From positions 1 to 59,947 of the forward strand of contig JAGCSE010000052.1 in NCBI GenBank assembly GCA_017964325.1: a stretch of 59,947 nt of DNA. The letters are read 5' to 3'. Both the position numbers and the translations under genes were made by a program. This DNA comes from Victivallales bacterium. Lineage in GTDB: Bacteria > Verrucomicrobiota > Lentisphaeria > Oligosphaerales > Oligosphaeraceae. Each line of letters begins with the position of its first letter. Position 1 is the stretch's first letter. The notes below the pieces were generated by a model. It made no database searches and was not told where the DNA came from. It saw nothing but the letters and a program-made list of their open reading frames with translations. Positions 45,547 through 55,771 of the stretch are shown here, one piece after another.

Positions 45547-48432
45547 ATGACTGGTTCACGGAGTCGTCTTGTCGGGTTGATGATGTCAATGGCGGTGTTT
45601 GGCGCGATGACGTCGAACGGGCAGGAAGGACCGCTTGAGCTACGGAAGAACGCCGTCGTGACGGTGACTCCCGCGAAATACAATACGCCTGCTATTGTCC
45701 TGCGCGATGGAAAATACCATCAATTATTTGCGCCATGGGATGTTAAGGGTTGCCGCAGCTCCATTCAGGTGGCGAACGGTTATTCGGACGCAATCGCCTT
45801 CAACTGCGATTCCGTCATGATCTACAGCCTCAATGAGAACGTCGTCAGGACATGGATGGAGAAGGACGACATCTATAACATCGACATGATGCTGGCCATC
45901 AACCGCGCGGGGCTGAAATGGGCGGACGCGCATCCCGAGTGCATCCAGACGAAGAGCGACGGCTCGCGCATGCTTCATGGCGCGAAAGGCTCGTACTACA
46001 TGGTACCGACGTTGGATTTCATTGAATACACGTGGGATATCGTGAAAAGGGCGATTATCATGTTCCGCCCCGTGACCATCGCTTTCGAAGAGCCTGAAAT
46101 GTGGAACCAATCTGGCTATTCCGATGGCTTCAAGGCGGAATGGAAGGCGTATTTCAAGGAGGAATGGCAGGATCCGCAGTCGAGCCCCGAGGCGATGCTG
46201 AAGAGCATGGAATTGAAGACATGGCTCTTCGAGCGTATCATCGGCGTGATGTACGAGCGGATTGAAAAGTTGGCTCCTGGTACGAAGATGTACATCGCGA
46301 CGCATTCGACCGTTAACTACAACGCATGGGGCATTACGGCGGGGCTGAACCACTACATGGCGACGGGCAAGGTCGATGGCATTATCGGGCAGACGTGGAG
46401 CGACACAATCCGTACGCCGTTCCGTTTCCGCGGAGATGCTGTCCGCGATGAATATCTTGCCGCATACGTTGATTTTGCATCATACGTCGATTCGACGGAA
46501 GGGACGAATTTCTTCGCGCTGGCGGATCCTATGTGCGACTCGCATTCATCAACGGAAATGAAAAACCGCTACGCCTATCTTCAGACGATTGTCGCCTCGC
46601 TGATGCGGCCTGAAATTCATCGTTTCGAGCTTTGCCCATGGGTGTATCGTGCTTTTGGCAATGTGTCGCAGCAGTACAGGACGATGCTACAACAGTGCTT
46701 CAACGCGCTGAACATGGTCAGCGGCAAGGAGATAGAACTTGAGGCTGGTACACCTGGCATTGCGTATGCGCTGTCGGATACGATGTCGTGGTTGAAAAAG
46801 AACGCGTGGTCTCCTGCGACATCCGTCGGATTCTATGGTATCATGATGCCGTTGACGACGGTCGGCATTCCCGTGAGCGTCAAGTCCATGGAGCAGCTTT
46901 ACACGGCGGATGATTTATCGGATGTGAAGGTGCTGATCGTCAGCTATGACAATATGTTGCCGATGAGCGGCGTCGTGAACGACGCAATAGCGGCGTGGGT
47001 GCGCAATGGTGGCGTGCTGATGTTGCTTTCGGGGCAGAACGACTATTGGCGCATGCCCGACCGCTTCTGGGCGGAAAAAGGCTCACCTGTGGCGGATTTG
47101 CTCTCCAAGCTGGGCGTGGAAGCAAAGGTGGAAACGGAAGCGTTTGCGGACAATGCCGTCGTGAACGGCTGCGGAGATTTTGGAAAAAGTGATTTTGCGG
47201 AATTGGTTCCTTCGAAGAAAGACCGCCGTTTCATGATTTCGTATAGCGGAATTGATGAGGGAAAGGCGTTGTTCAAGAGCGGTGGCCGCATGGTCGGCTT
47301 CGAGACGGCAGTTGGCAAAGGCCGTTTGCTGGCGGTTGGTTTGCCGAGCACATATTACAGCACAGATGATGGTTGCGGTTTGATGCGGGCTTTGACGGCG
47401 CATGCCGCCAAGGCGGCGGGCTTGCAATATGTGGAGATGAATCTGATGACGATACGCCGTGGCAGAGTCGTGGCAACCCATGCCTTGCGGCAGGACGAAG
47501 CGCTTCCTGGCCGTTACATCGACTTGTATGACGGTCGTCTGCCCATTGTGGTGAATCCAGTCGTGAAGGCGGTGAACAGTCGTCTGCTGTTTGATATAAG
47601 TGGATTCGACATGAAAATCCCGCGTCTTGCCTTCAGCGGCGGTGAAATCTTGGAGGGTTCTCTGGCGGAAGATGATGTGATGACGCAGTTTACCTATACG
47701 GCGGCTTCGGACAGTACGATCGCAACGCGGATTCTCGTGCCGGCGGGAATGTATCCCGCTGAAATCACGGCTCTTTGCGAAGGAGAACCCATCAAGATGG
47801 AAACGACATGGAACGGCGGTTCGTCGTCGTTGCTGTTGCAATCGGCGGGCAATGCGAAGCGGACGGTCGTAACGGTGACATGGAGCGACAAGCCTGTCGA
47901 ATCCGTGCCGGATGTCGAGGCGGAAATCATCGAACGCGACGACGACAATATGGTTCTGCGGCCTGCGACCGGCGTGTTTGACGATGGCGATTTTGTCGTG
48001 TCGGAAAAGGACGGCGTAAAGACGATCAGCCGGACGGTTAAGACGAACAATTCGAATCTTGACGGTGATTTCCTGTTGAAGAATTCCGCCGCCGCCAATG
48101 ACGGCCTTCGCTTCTGCGATAGAATGGGACAATTGGTGTATGTCTTTGATACCAAGGGAACTACAGATTATACGGTTGACCTGTTCATCCTGCAAAACTA
48201 CTATATCGAAATCTCTGGCGACATGAAGCATTGGAAGATGATCGCCGATTATTCGCAGAACGGGACGGTGGAGCATCTGAAGAACGGTGGCAATCAGACA
48301 GTCCTGACCGTCAAGGCGGCCGACCACGATCTCGCGGGAAAGAAGATGTACATTCGCATCAGCAATACGGACACGACGCAAGGCTGGGGCGGCTCCATCG
48401 CATGGCTGAGAGTCAGTTATATGCGGAAATAA
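45547..48432 (+). CDS. Secreted glycoside-hydrolase-like multidomain protein
   Basis: 961 aa with a signal peptide (GLMMSMAVFGAMTSNGQ). Residues ~60-400 look like a TIM-barrel hydrolase (AFEEPEMWNQSGYS, FALADPMCDS). The middle (~455-530, VLIVSYDNMLPMSGVVNDAI) resembles the GATase-like domain of GH42 proteins, and the C-terminus (~880-960, IEISGDMKHWKMI; KKMYIRISN) is discoidin-like. No family or substrate assigned. It is the last gene of the long + strand run. Confidence 0.6.
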   Translation: MTGSRSRLVGLMMSMAVFGAMTSNGQEGPLELRKNAVVTVTPAKYNTPAIVLRDGKYHQLFAPWDVKGCRSSIQVANGYSDAIAFNCDSVMIYSLNENVVRTWMEKDDIYNIDMMLAINRAGLKWADAHPECIQTKSDGSRMLHGAKGSYYMVPTLDFIEYTWDIVKRAIIMFRPVTIAFEEPEMWNQSGYSDGFKAEWKAYFKEEWQDPQSSPEAMLKSMELKTWLFERIIGVMYERIEKLAPGTKMYIATHSTVNYNAWGITAGLNHYMATGKVDGIIGQTWSDTIRTPFRFRGDAVRDEYLAAYVDFASYVDSTEGTNFFALADPMCDSHSSTEMKNRYAYLQTIVASLMRPEIHRFELCPWVYRAFGNVSQQYRTMLQQCFNALNMVSGKEIELEAGTPGIAYALSDTMSWLKKNAWSPATSVGFYGIMMPLTTVGIPVSVKSMEQLYTADDLSDVKVLIVSYDNMLPMSGVVNDAIAAWVRNGGVLMLLSGQNDYWRMPDRFWAEKGSPVADLLSKLGVEAKVETEAFADNAVVNGCGDFGKSDFAELVPSKKDRRFMISYSGIDEGKALFKSGGRMVGFETAVGKGRLLAVGLPSTYYSTDDGCGLMRALTAHAAKAAGLQYVEMNLMTIRRGRVVATHALRQDEALPGRYIDLYDGRLPIVVNPVVKAVNSRLLFDISGFDMKIPRLAFSGGEILEGSLAEDDVMTQFTYTAASDSTIATRILVPAGMYPAEITALCEGEPIKMETTWNGGSSSLLLQSAGNAKRTVVTVTWSDKPVESVPDVEAEIIERDDDNMVLRPATGVFDDGDFVVSEKDGVKTISRTVKTNNSNLDGDFLLKNSAAANDGLRFCDRMGQLVYVFDTKGTTDYTVDLFILQNYYIEISGDMKHWKMIADYSQNGTVEHLKNGGNQTVLTVKAADHDLAGKKMYIRISNTDTTQGWGGSIAWLRVSYMRK

Positions 48433-48446
48433 ATGGATAACATGGA

Positions 48447-48497
48447 CATGGTTTCGCACTCCATGCGATGTCGCTTCGCGACGGAATCCCGTTACCG
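48447..48497. repeat. REP-like repeat, copy 1
   Basis: 45 bp here (48447-48491) match the reverse complement of 56525-56569 at 43 positions. Contains a short palindrome GATGTCGCTTCGCGAC. The rest of 48433-49014 is AT-rich with one promoter and no gene. Confidence 0.85.
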
Positions 48498-48861
48498 GAC
48501 AACGACAATCTCCACCTAATCATGCTTTTTTTGTCAAAATAACTGTGACAAGCACAGTAGTCAAATTAAATATGGCCTAGAACAATAGGCTTTCAGGCAT
48601 TTGGCTTTGTGAAACAAAAAACACTTTCATAGACAGATTTTTTAGAAAAATCCATTCTTGGTTTCTATTGGTTTATTGAAAGCGATGATGCCAGTCAATG
48701 GACATGGTGAAGACGCCGGTCTTGTTCAAGACAGGTGTTTTTATGGCTTTGCTGTTTGGAATCATTGTTGTTTATACTTTGGACTTGTTATTTTTCGTAA
48801 CATTATAAGTTACATATATTAACATTTTCAAAGTTTTTCAGGGAACGGAGATAAAATCTGT

Positions 48862-48889
48862 TTGTTTTTTTGTTGAAAGACAATATAAT
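48862..48889 (+). promoter_or_regulatory. Promoter for the peptidase/coiled-coil operon
   Basis: TTGTTT and TATAAT separated by 16 nt, about 125 nt before the peptidase gene; a perfect -10 hexamer. Confidence 0.5.
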
Positions 48890-49014
48890 ATACAGTGGTT
48901 TTTTTGTGTACATTTCAAACGAGGAATCTGGCAGATGACTATGGTTTATTGCAATATCAATGAATTCGCATCCCGCGTGGTTTGCGGTAAAAAGAGCGTT
49001 TGGAGGTAGTTGTC

Positions 49015-51171
49015 ATGCAGATTCGAATGTACCGTTGCAACGACGAGTCGTTTGTGACCAACCAATTTTGTCCAAGCATCGAACAACTCGCCGAGATTTT
49101 CAGAGACCACTATTATCCTCGCGGCTTGGAAAACGGCTTGGACACGCTCAAGGAAATCGAAAAAGGAGCCTATCGGCCAGTTCCGACGTCGTCTGACCTT
49201 CCCGCAGGATTATCATTGCAGGACAAGATGCCCCCTGTCTATGACCAATATGGCCGCGGCACCTGCGTGGCGCAGGCAGCGACTGCGCTGATGGAATATT
49301 TCTGTGATTGCAAATTTCGTTTCAGTATGCAGTACCTCTTCGAACGGATCAAACGTCTGGAAAAGGAGAAATACGAACAGGCCGCTCTTGAACTCATCAA
49401 TGGAAATGGCATCTCGGATCCCCATGTTGCCAAGGTGGCCGCTTTTGTCAGAGCCCAGCTACGGGAGGAGCAAAAAGAAGCAACTCCTGAAAATGTCGCA
49501 AAAATGCTGTACAATAAGAAAGTCTCGCTTTCCAACGGCAGTCTGGGCTACATGGCCATGGAGGTCTTGTCCAAGTGGGGCATTTGCACATACGAGAAAT
49601 GGCCGTACTCGCGGCAGATTCTTGAAATGACGGCAGATGTGGATGCCACACGCCCCGACGTGCCGCCGGGAGCCGACGAGGAGGCCGCCTTCCATCGGCT
49701 GACCGCTCAATCCTATGTCTTCCCTGCGCCGAACAACGTGGAAGAGATAAAACGCTATCTTGTCGGAACATACGAACATCGTCCAATGCCCGTGATGATT
49801 GGTGTCTTTACTTTGGACAATCTGGAAATCGAAGGCGATGTCATCCGAATTCCAAAAGTCAAATATTGGCAAATTGAAAGCATCCTGTGCGATGTTGCAG
49901 TCGAGAAGGATGCAGATGGTGACGTTGTGAATTTAGAGGTGACGGGCATTGACAAGGCCAGCCTCAAGGAGGAGGATCCCATTCCCGCAATGGATATGCG
50001 TCTGACAGGCGGTCATGAAATGCTGATTGTCGGTTATCAGGACGATGAATCCTTTGCAGGCGGCGGCTATTTCATCGTCCGCAACAGTTGGCACAAGGAC
50101 TGGGGGCAGGAAGGCTACTGCAAAATGCCATACGCATTTGCGGAACTGTTTATCGATGAAGCTGTCACCATTGTTCAACCAATGAAGGTCTATTCTGGTT
50201 CCAACACATACGCGACGGCTGCAACGACAACGGTCACCATGGAGGTGCCTGAAGACATGAAGGAATATGTCGTGACAGCCGACCGCGAGCAGAAGGATCG
50301 CCATGGCCGCTGGACCATCGCGAAGGGCAGCTTGGTCATCATCGACAAGGCGGGTGTCACTGACCGCTATACCGAGCAGAATGCGATGATTTTCCGCCGT
50401 CAGGGCTTCTCGTGGACTCCGTCCGTTGAAAATACGGCTGAAAACAGCAAGGGAACGTCCGCCGAAGCAACTCCCGCACAGCCCGTTCTCACGCCCATGG
50501 AGGAGCGTTTCTTCTCTGGGCTGGAGGCCGCCTTCCGCCAGATGCCGTTGCCATTCCCGCAGTTGGGAGGTCTTCGTAAGGGATGGTTCAGCGGTACAGG
50601 CAAGGCGACGGCGTTCAATCGCATAGCCGACCTCTCCGCACGGGCTGGAAATCCATTGAAGCTCTACAGCGTGAGCGGGCCGAAGAGCACGTTCCGTATC
50701 GCCGCCATGTACCTCAAGGATGCTGATGGTGCAGATGGATTCGTTGGAAAGGTGCGTGCCCTTTTGGAGGAGTACAATGCCCAACATCCGTTCGAGCCGT
50801 GTGCCTGCACCATCTTCGTCATCGGCTGCAACGAGTCGATTGCGACATCCGTGCAGCCGTATGTTTCCGAATCGGAAGTTCGTGTCGTGCTGGACAACTA
50901 CACGGTCGAGACTGGCTGGCGGATCGGGGTCGAAGCTCTGGCGGGCGACGATGCCTGGCCTGAATGGTTGCTTCGTCTCATTCCGAACACGCCTGCCCAA
51001 TGGGGGGCGCAATTGGAATTGGCATACGAGACGGTCGTCGCGACGGGCGGCCATGTGACCATTTCGAAGGTGGCGAAGGCCGCAGGCTTTTGTGAGGAAT
51101 TGGTTTCGGTTGCAATCAACAGATTTGCACATGATTTCCAGATTAAAGGGGACATGGTTGCCAAGCGATAA
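49015..51171 (+). CDS. Papain-like (C1A) cysteine peptidase fused to an unknown C-terminal region
   Basis: 718 aa from the ATG at 49015 (GGAGG at 7-8 nt). The papain-like domain spans ~residues 60-385: catalytic Cys84 in YGRGTCVAQA, His334 in GGHEMLIVGY, Asn357 in VRNSWHKDWGQEGY. Between Cys and His is a ~200-aa insertion. A linker and an alpha/beta domain (~525-715, FVIGCNESIATSVQPYV) follow. No signal peptide, so the enzyme is probably cytoplasmic, unusual for C1A. First gene of a tight operon: 12 nt to the next gene. Confidence 0.82.
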   Translation: MQIRMYRCNDESFVTNQFCPSIEQLAEIFRDHYYPRGLENGLDTLKEIEKGAYRPVPTSSDLPAGLSLQDKMPPVYDQYGRGTCVAQAATALMEYFCDCKFRFSMQYLFERIKRLEKEKYEQAALELINGNGISDPHVAKVAAFVRAQLREEQKEATPENVAKMLYNKKVSLSNGSLGYMAMEVLSKWGICTYEKWPYSRQILEMTADVDATRPDVPPGADEEAAFHRLTAQSYVFPAPNNVEEIKRYLVGTYEHRPMPVMIGVFTLDNLEIEGDVIRIPKVKYWQIESILCDVAVEKDADGDVVNLEVTGIDKASLKEEDPIPAMDMRLTGGHEMLIVGYQDDESFAGGGYFIVRNSWHKDWGQEGYCKMPYAFAELFIDEAVTIVQPMKVYSGSNTYATAATTTVTMEVPEDMKEYVVTADREQKDRHGRWTIAKGSLVIIDKAGVTDRYTEQNAMIFRRQGFSWTPSVENTAENSKGTSAEATPAQPVLTPMEERFFSGLEAAFRQMPLPFPQLGGLRKGWFSGTGKATAFNRIADLSARAGNPLKLYSVSGPKSTFRIAAMYLKDADGADGFVGKVRALLEEYNAQHPFEPCACTIFVIGCNESIATSVQPYVSESEVRVVLDNYTVETGWRIGVEALAGDDAWPEWLLRLIPNTPAQWGAQLELAYETVVATGGHVTISKVAKAAGFCEELVSVAINRFAHDFQIKGDMVAKR

Positions 51172-51183
51172 GGAGTCAACGGT

Positions 51184-51804
51184 ATGGACATCAACGATTT
51201 GCTTTGCAAGTTGCTGGAGAGGCTCGGTTTGAAAAAGGATGCGAAAAGACGCATTCAAGATGAAATCGCGCATCTGGAGGAGGAGCTTCGGGACGCTAAC
51301 GACGCCGTGTCTTCTCTGGAAGATGAGCTTAAGGCTACGGAACAGCGCCTCCGCAACGCCAAGGCGCAGTATGACGACGCCATGGGCTCGGTGAAGGCGG
51401 GCCGCGAAGCATTGGTTCGCTCGTTGATGAAGGAATGTAAGAATGTGCAGGAACGGCAGCAGGTTACAATCGCCCGTCGTGATGCCGTCCAGGCCCTCCT
51501 TCAACAGCAGCGGCTGGAATTGGAGCAGTTGCTCCATCCTATTGAAGCCGAGGCGTTGGAAGAGGCTGCCGATGACAAGACAGACCTCCTCCATGATCTC
51601 AACGAACGGGACAAGGCCCGTGATCGATTGGAGAAGAACACCTACCAGCCTAGCGTGTCGCCTGAAGAGACTGCTGCCGCCGAAAAAGCCGCCAAGGCGG
51701 CCGAGGCCGAGGCTGCCGCCCGCCTCGAACGCGACTATGCCGAATTGATGGGGGAAAAGCCACAGAAAGCCCCGGAACCTCAAAATACAAAAGAGGAACA
51801 ATAG
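51184..51804 (+). CDS. Small coiled-coil protein
   Basis: 206 aa, almost all heptad-type helix (~residues 20-185) rich in Glu, Lys, Ala and Gln, with a Pro/Lys tail. GGAG ribosome-binding site. It sits between the peptidase and a large membrane-anchored coiled-coil protein; a shared complex is the natural inference. Phage-shock-like (PspA) topology is an alternative, but no PspA signature is seen. Confidence 0.68.
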   Translation: MDINDLLCKLLERLGLKKDAKRRIQDEIAHLEEELRDANDAVSSLEDELKATEQRLRNAKAQYDDAMGSVKAGREALVRSLMKECKNVQERQQVTIARRDAVQALLQQQRLELEQLLHPIEAEALEEAADDKTDLLHDLNERDKARDRLEKNTYQPSVSPEETAAAEKAAKAAEAEAAARLERDYAELMGEKPQKAPEPQNTKEEQ

Positions 51805-51862
51805 AGACGGTTTGATCAATACCTCTTCAATATAGAATACACCCAGAAGGAACTTCTCCCAA

Positions 51863-54800
51863 ATGTTCATCTACAAGAAATTTGATTCAAGCAAGCGTCT
51901 GGATGACGATCAATATAAGAGCTTGAAAATCTACGGCATGGCCGACATCCGTAACGGACAGGACACGCCCTTCGTGGAATGCGCCAACAAGGCGCAGGCC
52001 GAAGAGGCGAAAAGACAAGGCCGTAGCATCGTCGGCATCACGGCGGTTCCCTTCATTGCGCCATTTACGTCATTGGGAACGGAAATCCATGAGACGCATA
52101 AGCGTGTGAACGTCTCCGGCGCGGTATGGCTTCGCATCAATCCGAATGCCGCATTCAGAGAATATATCTTGTCGCATGACGGTGATGGACTTACCACGGG
52201 TCAAATTACAGTGGAGTTCGCCAGAGGACTGGAACTCAATCTCGAACCCTACTTGAACCATGTCGTCAACACGGAGAATGTCGAACAAATCCAAAAGCAT
52301 GGTGTAGAGGCGGCGGATATCAGCGCCCTGCCTGGCCAGCTTCCAAACTGGTGCGAAGTTGTAAAAGTGATGCTGGCGGTCGATGGAACGGCCACAGCCA
52401 GCCGCTACACCCAAACGGTTGCCGAAGCGTTGAGAAGACAGGAAATTGAAGAAAAGAAAAAACATGAAGGTCTTCTTGAAGTGTTCATTGAGCAGGTATG
52501 GCCATTCTGGAAGAAAAATGTAATTGACGTCCTAAAGCATCCATTCGACAACATGGTCAAATTCAAGCGGTTATGCTGCACAACCCTGCTTCTTCTTCTT
52601 TTCGGCGCATGGGCGTTGCGGATGATTGTCTTCATGTTGGGCGGCGGCTCGCCTTTCGCACGCAAAAGCGAGATTAATTTCAAGAGCGAGAAAACCGCCT
52701 CCTGCAATATCCAGAAATTCCTATTGGAAACGTACATGGCGGACAAGTTCAGCAAGAGCTCCACATCAAAAGGCAAGCCGTTCGGCGGCTTCAAATTCGG
52801 GGAGACCTACCATTTTGCCGAAGAGGACGCACAGACCGTCCGCGGCTGGGTGGATTCCTATGTGAACGCACGCCATGGCACGTTGCGCCATGTGAAAAAC
52901 GAATACAACCATCCGCACGGCATTCCTAAAATTCTCGGCTGGTCCCGCCCGACATACCAATGCACCGTCGGAATGGAAGGGAGACTGGAACCGGACCCCT
53001 ACCATCTCGTAGTCGAAAACGACTATGATGGCAGTGTCAAACGCTGTTTGGACGACATGCTTCTAGCGAAGGGCAAGACGAAGAAAGGCGTCACCGAATA
53101 CAAATCGCTTAAGCTTCGCGACGGAGACGTGGACATCCTGAAACAAGCCTTGCATGACGACAAGGCCTTGGCAGGCAAAGGCGTGGTCGTGCGTCATGAT
53201 GCGGAGCACGAAATCGTCATATCGGTCAAAGACTATACACTGAACTATCAGCTGGATTTGACAGAACTCGCATACGATGAACTGCTCGACGTCGTCAAAA
53301 TAGCGTTTAAAGACGAACTGTCCCGTGATGTTTATTTCAAAAAAGGAAAAGTAGCAGAACCTGAGCATCTTACCAACAGCCAGGTGGAAAAGTTGCAGAA
53401 GGCGTTCGTTGCAGGGAAAAGAGTCAATGTCACTTGCATTGAAGATAAAGACGGCAAGAACGGTCGGCTGATTTTCAAGATGAGCCCGGAAGAAATTGAA
53501 AAAAGAGGCCTGGAAGAAAAGGACAAACAGCAAAAACTCAATTGGTGGAACAACGAAGAGAAGAAATTGCATGATGGCATAATGGCCAAGGCAGACGGAC
53601 TGAAAAAAGAGATAAAGGCGATTGAAATACCTAAAAAAGTAGCAGACACGGAATATGAGAAGTTTAAGAAGCAACTTCAGACTCTGTGGCAACGGCAACA
53701 AACAGCCATGAAGGATTTGGAGCAACTGCAAAAAGAAATCACTGGATATCGGTCCGGATTGGATGGAAAAATTCAAAAATTGGCTGACGATCATCAGAAA
53801 GAACTGGAAAAACTGCAAAAAGAAACCGTTGTGGATTTGAAGAACAAGATTGATGATCTGGCCGGAAAACTGGAAATCGCTCATCGCCACAATACGGCGG
53901 ACATGTACACCACGAAGGCCGAAATGGACTTGAAAGAAGTCCAGAAGGCTTTCCGTCAGGAGATTCCTGACAGCATACCCGCCGGTCAGGCGAAATCCTG
54001 GTACGACAACCAACAGCAGACCGCCCGTCGGTGGGAGAACAAGTGCTTCGAAGCCATTAAAGGCATCGAAAACTATCGTAACACGGAACTGAAGGAAAAG
54101 TTCTTGTTAGAGAACAAGAAGGAAGTGGCAATGAATGTAAACCCTTATCGGGAACGTTTGAATGCTGTTTTAGAAGGATGGTCAACAATATGTGGCAAGG
54201 CTTTGAACTGCAAGCAGGAATGTCAATCAAGACAGATAACCGACAAAGCTAAACAGCTGGAAGAAGATCTGGCAAGGATTCAGGCTCGTGTCCGTGAAGA
54301 CGACGCTGATGACAAATACGCTGAGTTACTGGATCAGCTTCAGATTCTGGGAGGCAAAATGGAGGTCGCTGTTGAGGAATTGACCAAATTCCAGAATGAG
54401 GTCAAGCCTGATCAATATAGATCACAAATTAATCTTCAAAGGTTGGCGACCGCACATCAGAAACAGTTGGAAAAACAGGCTGCTGCATACAAGACGATGC
54501 TGACGCAGTTGGGCACTTTGACCAAGCAAATCAACGAGGCTCGCTGGCAGGCGAAGGCTCACAAGGTGGTTGAGATTCGCCGCGGAGCGGCGGCCAAATA
54601 TGTGGAGGAAGCCGAAGAGGCATTGAAGGCAACCCAGGCGGATTTCCGCAAGGAGATTCCCTCTGCCGTGCAAACGGGCCAGACAAAAGAATGGTACAAG
54701 CAACAGGAAGGTATTGCCAGCAAGTGGGAGACGACGTGCAGTGAAAGCTCCCGAAGCGTCAAGGAATATCTGAATACTAAGCTCACGGATGCGTTCATAC

Positions 54801-55465
54801 TTGAGAATCGTCAGGTCACAATGGATGTCAGAACCTACCGGACACGTCTGAACGCTGTTCTGGATGGATGGGTCTCCATGCAACGTAGAGCCTTGAACTG
54901 CAAGCAGGAATGCCAGTACAAGCAGGTGGAAGTGGTCTTCTTGCAGAATCAAACAAATTTCTGGGAGAAGGTGGAGGCTTTGAATGACCTGGAGCGGGAA
55001 ATCAAAGAATGTCAGGTCAAACTCCAGGCCAAGCGGCAGGAGATTGATGGTTTGACACGGGAAGAAATCAAGGCTCGTCGAACCGAAATCAAGGATAGGA
55101 TCTATCAGGAAATCGTACTCCGCAGCAAGGAACTCGAGCGGAAGGCGCGCGGTTTCATCGCCTATTTCAATGGACTCATACCGGAGGACAACAATGATTC
55201 ATGGCATTACGAAGAGATGCTTGGACCGAGGGTCTTGAGGCGGAAAGACGTGGAGAGTCTGAATGCGGAAATGAAGGATAAAATCAAGGCGTTGCTGGAA
55301 GCGCAAGAGAATCGACTCCTAAATCTGAAGAAAGGCAACCGAAGGAGCTGCCTGAAGGGTCTGAAAGACCAAGCGGAAAACTTGGAAGGAGCAGCTGGCA
55401 ATCTCCGCGTACTTGATGACGATGACATTCTCAAAGTTCGAAATGTATGGCCGTTAAACAATTAA
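51863..55465 (+). CDS. Membrane-anchored giant coiled-coil protein with internal duplication
   Basis: 1200 aa. An N-terminal globular region (~1-200) is followed by one membrane segment (~237-258, LCCTTLLLLLFGAWALRMIVFML-like), then a second globular region (~270-540), then long coiled coils. Two related ~115-aa segments (~673-789 and ~898-1018) each contain an AFRQEIP/DFRKEIP motif, a LNAVL-GW stretch and end in LNCKQECQ. The LNCKQECQ cysteines are notable. No known family. With the peptidase and coiled-coil protein upstream, it may form an envelope-spanning apparatus. Confidence 0.7.
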   Translation: MFIYKKFDSSKRLDDDQYKSLKIYGMADIRNGQDTPFVECANKAQAEEAKRQGRSIVGITAVPFIAPFTSLGTEIHETHKRVNVSGAVWLRINPNAAFREYILSHDGDGLTTGQITVEFARGLELNLEPYLNHVVNTENVEQIQKHGVEAADISALPGQLPNWCEVVKVMLAVDGTATASRYTQTVAEALRRQEIEEKKKHEGLLEVFIEQVWPFWKKNVIDVLKHPFDNMVKFKRLCCTTLLLLLFGAWALRMIVFMLGGGSPFARKSEINFKSEKTASCNIQKFLLETYMADKFSKSSTSKGKPFGGFKFGETYHFAEEDAQTVRGWVDSYVNARHGTLRHVKNEYNHPHGIPKILGWSRPTYQCTVGMEGRLEPDPYHLVVENDYDGSVKRCLDDMLLAKGKTKKGVTEYKSLKLRDGDVDILKQALHDDKALAGKGVVVRHDAEHEIVISVKDYTLNYQLDLTELAYDELLDVVKIAFKDELSRDVYFKKGKVAEPEHLTNSQVEKLQKAFVAGKRVNVTCIEDKDGKNGRLIFKMSPEEIEKRGLEEKDKQQKLNWWNNEEKKLHDGIMAKADGLKKEIKAIEIPKKVADTEYEKFKKQLQTLWQRQQTAMKDLEQLQKEITGYRSGLDGKIQKLADDHQKELEKLQKETVVDLKNKIDDLAGKLEIAHRHNTADMYTTKAEMDLKEVQKAFRQEIPDSIPAGQAKSWYDNQQQTARRWENKCFEAIKGIENYRNTELKEKFLLENKKEVAMNVNPYRERLNAVLEGWSTICGKALNCKQECQSRQITDKAKQLEEDLARIQARVREDDADDKYAELLDQLQILGGKMEVAVEELTKFQNEVKPDQYRSQINLQRLATAHQKQLEKQAAAYKTMLTQLGTLTKQINEARWQAKAHKVVEIRRGAAAKYVEEAEEALKATQADFRKEIPSAVQTGQTKEWYKQQEGIASKWETTCSESSRSVKEYLNTKLTDAFILENRQVTMDVRTYRTRLNAVLDGWVSMQRRALNCKQECQYKQVEVVFLQNQTNFWEKVEALNDLEREIKECQVKLQAKRQEIDGLTREEIKARRTEIKDRIYQEIVLRSKELERKARGFIAYFNGLIPEDNNDSWHYEEMLGPRVLRRKDVESLNAEMKDKIKALLEAQENRLLNLKKGNRRSCLKGLKDQAENLEGAAGNLRVLDDDDILKVRNVWPLNN

Positions 55466-55771
55466 CAATCAACTATTGATTATGTTTTTTGCCTTTGCCA
55501 AAGAGTTAAAGTTACAAAGCAACTTCTCTGCTCGCCAAAGGTGGACTATAAAGTCAAAAGATATTAACCATCACCAAATCATACCGAAAAATTTTCTCTG
55601 AAACCATCAAATCGAATGATAGTCATAAGGAGGTGCAACATAAGCTATAAGGCATGAAAAGAAAAGTGTCCATTTCCATCCGTCATAATTGTGGGAATCC
55701 GCTGGAAATGGCGCATATATATGGATTCAGCGGATTCTCTTCATTAAAAACAACAATAAAAGGAAACAAGA

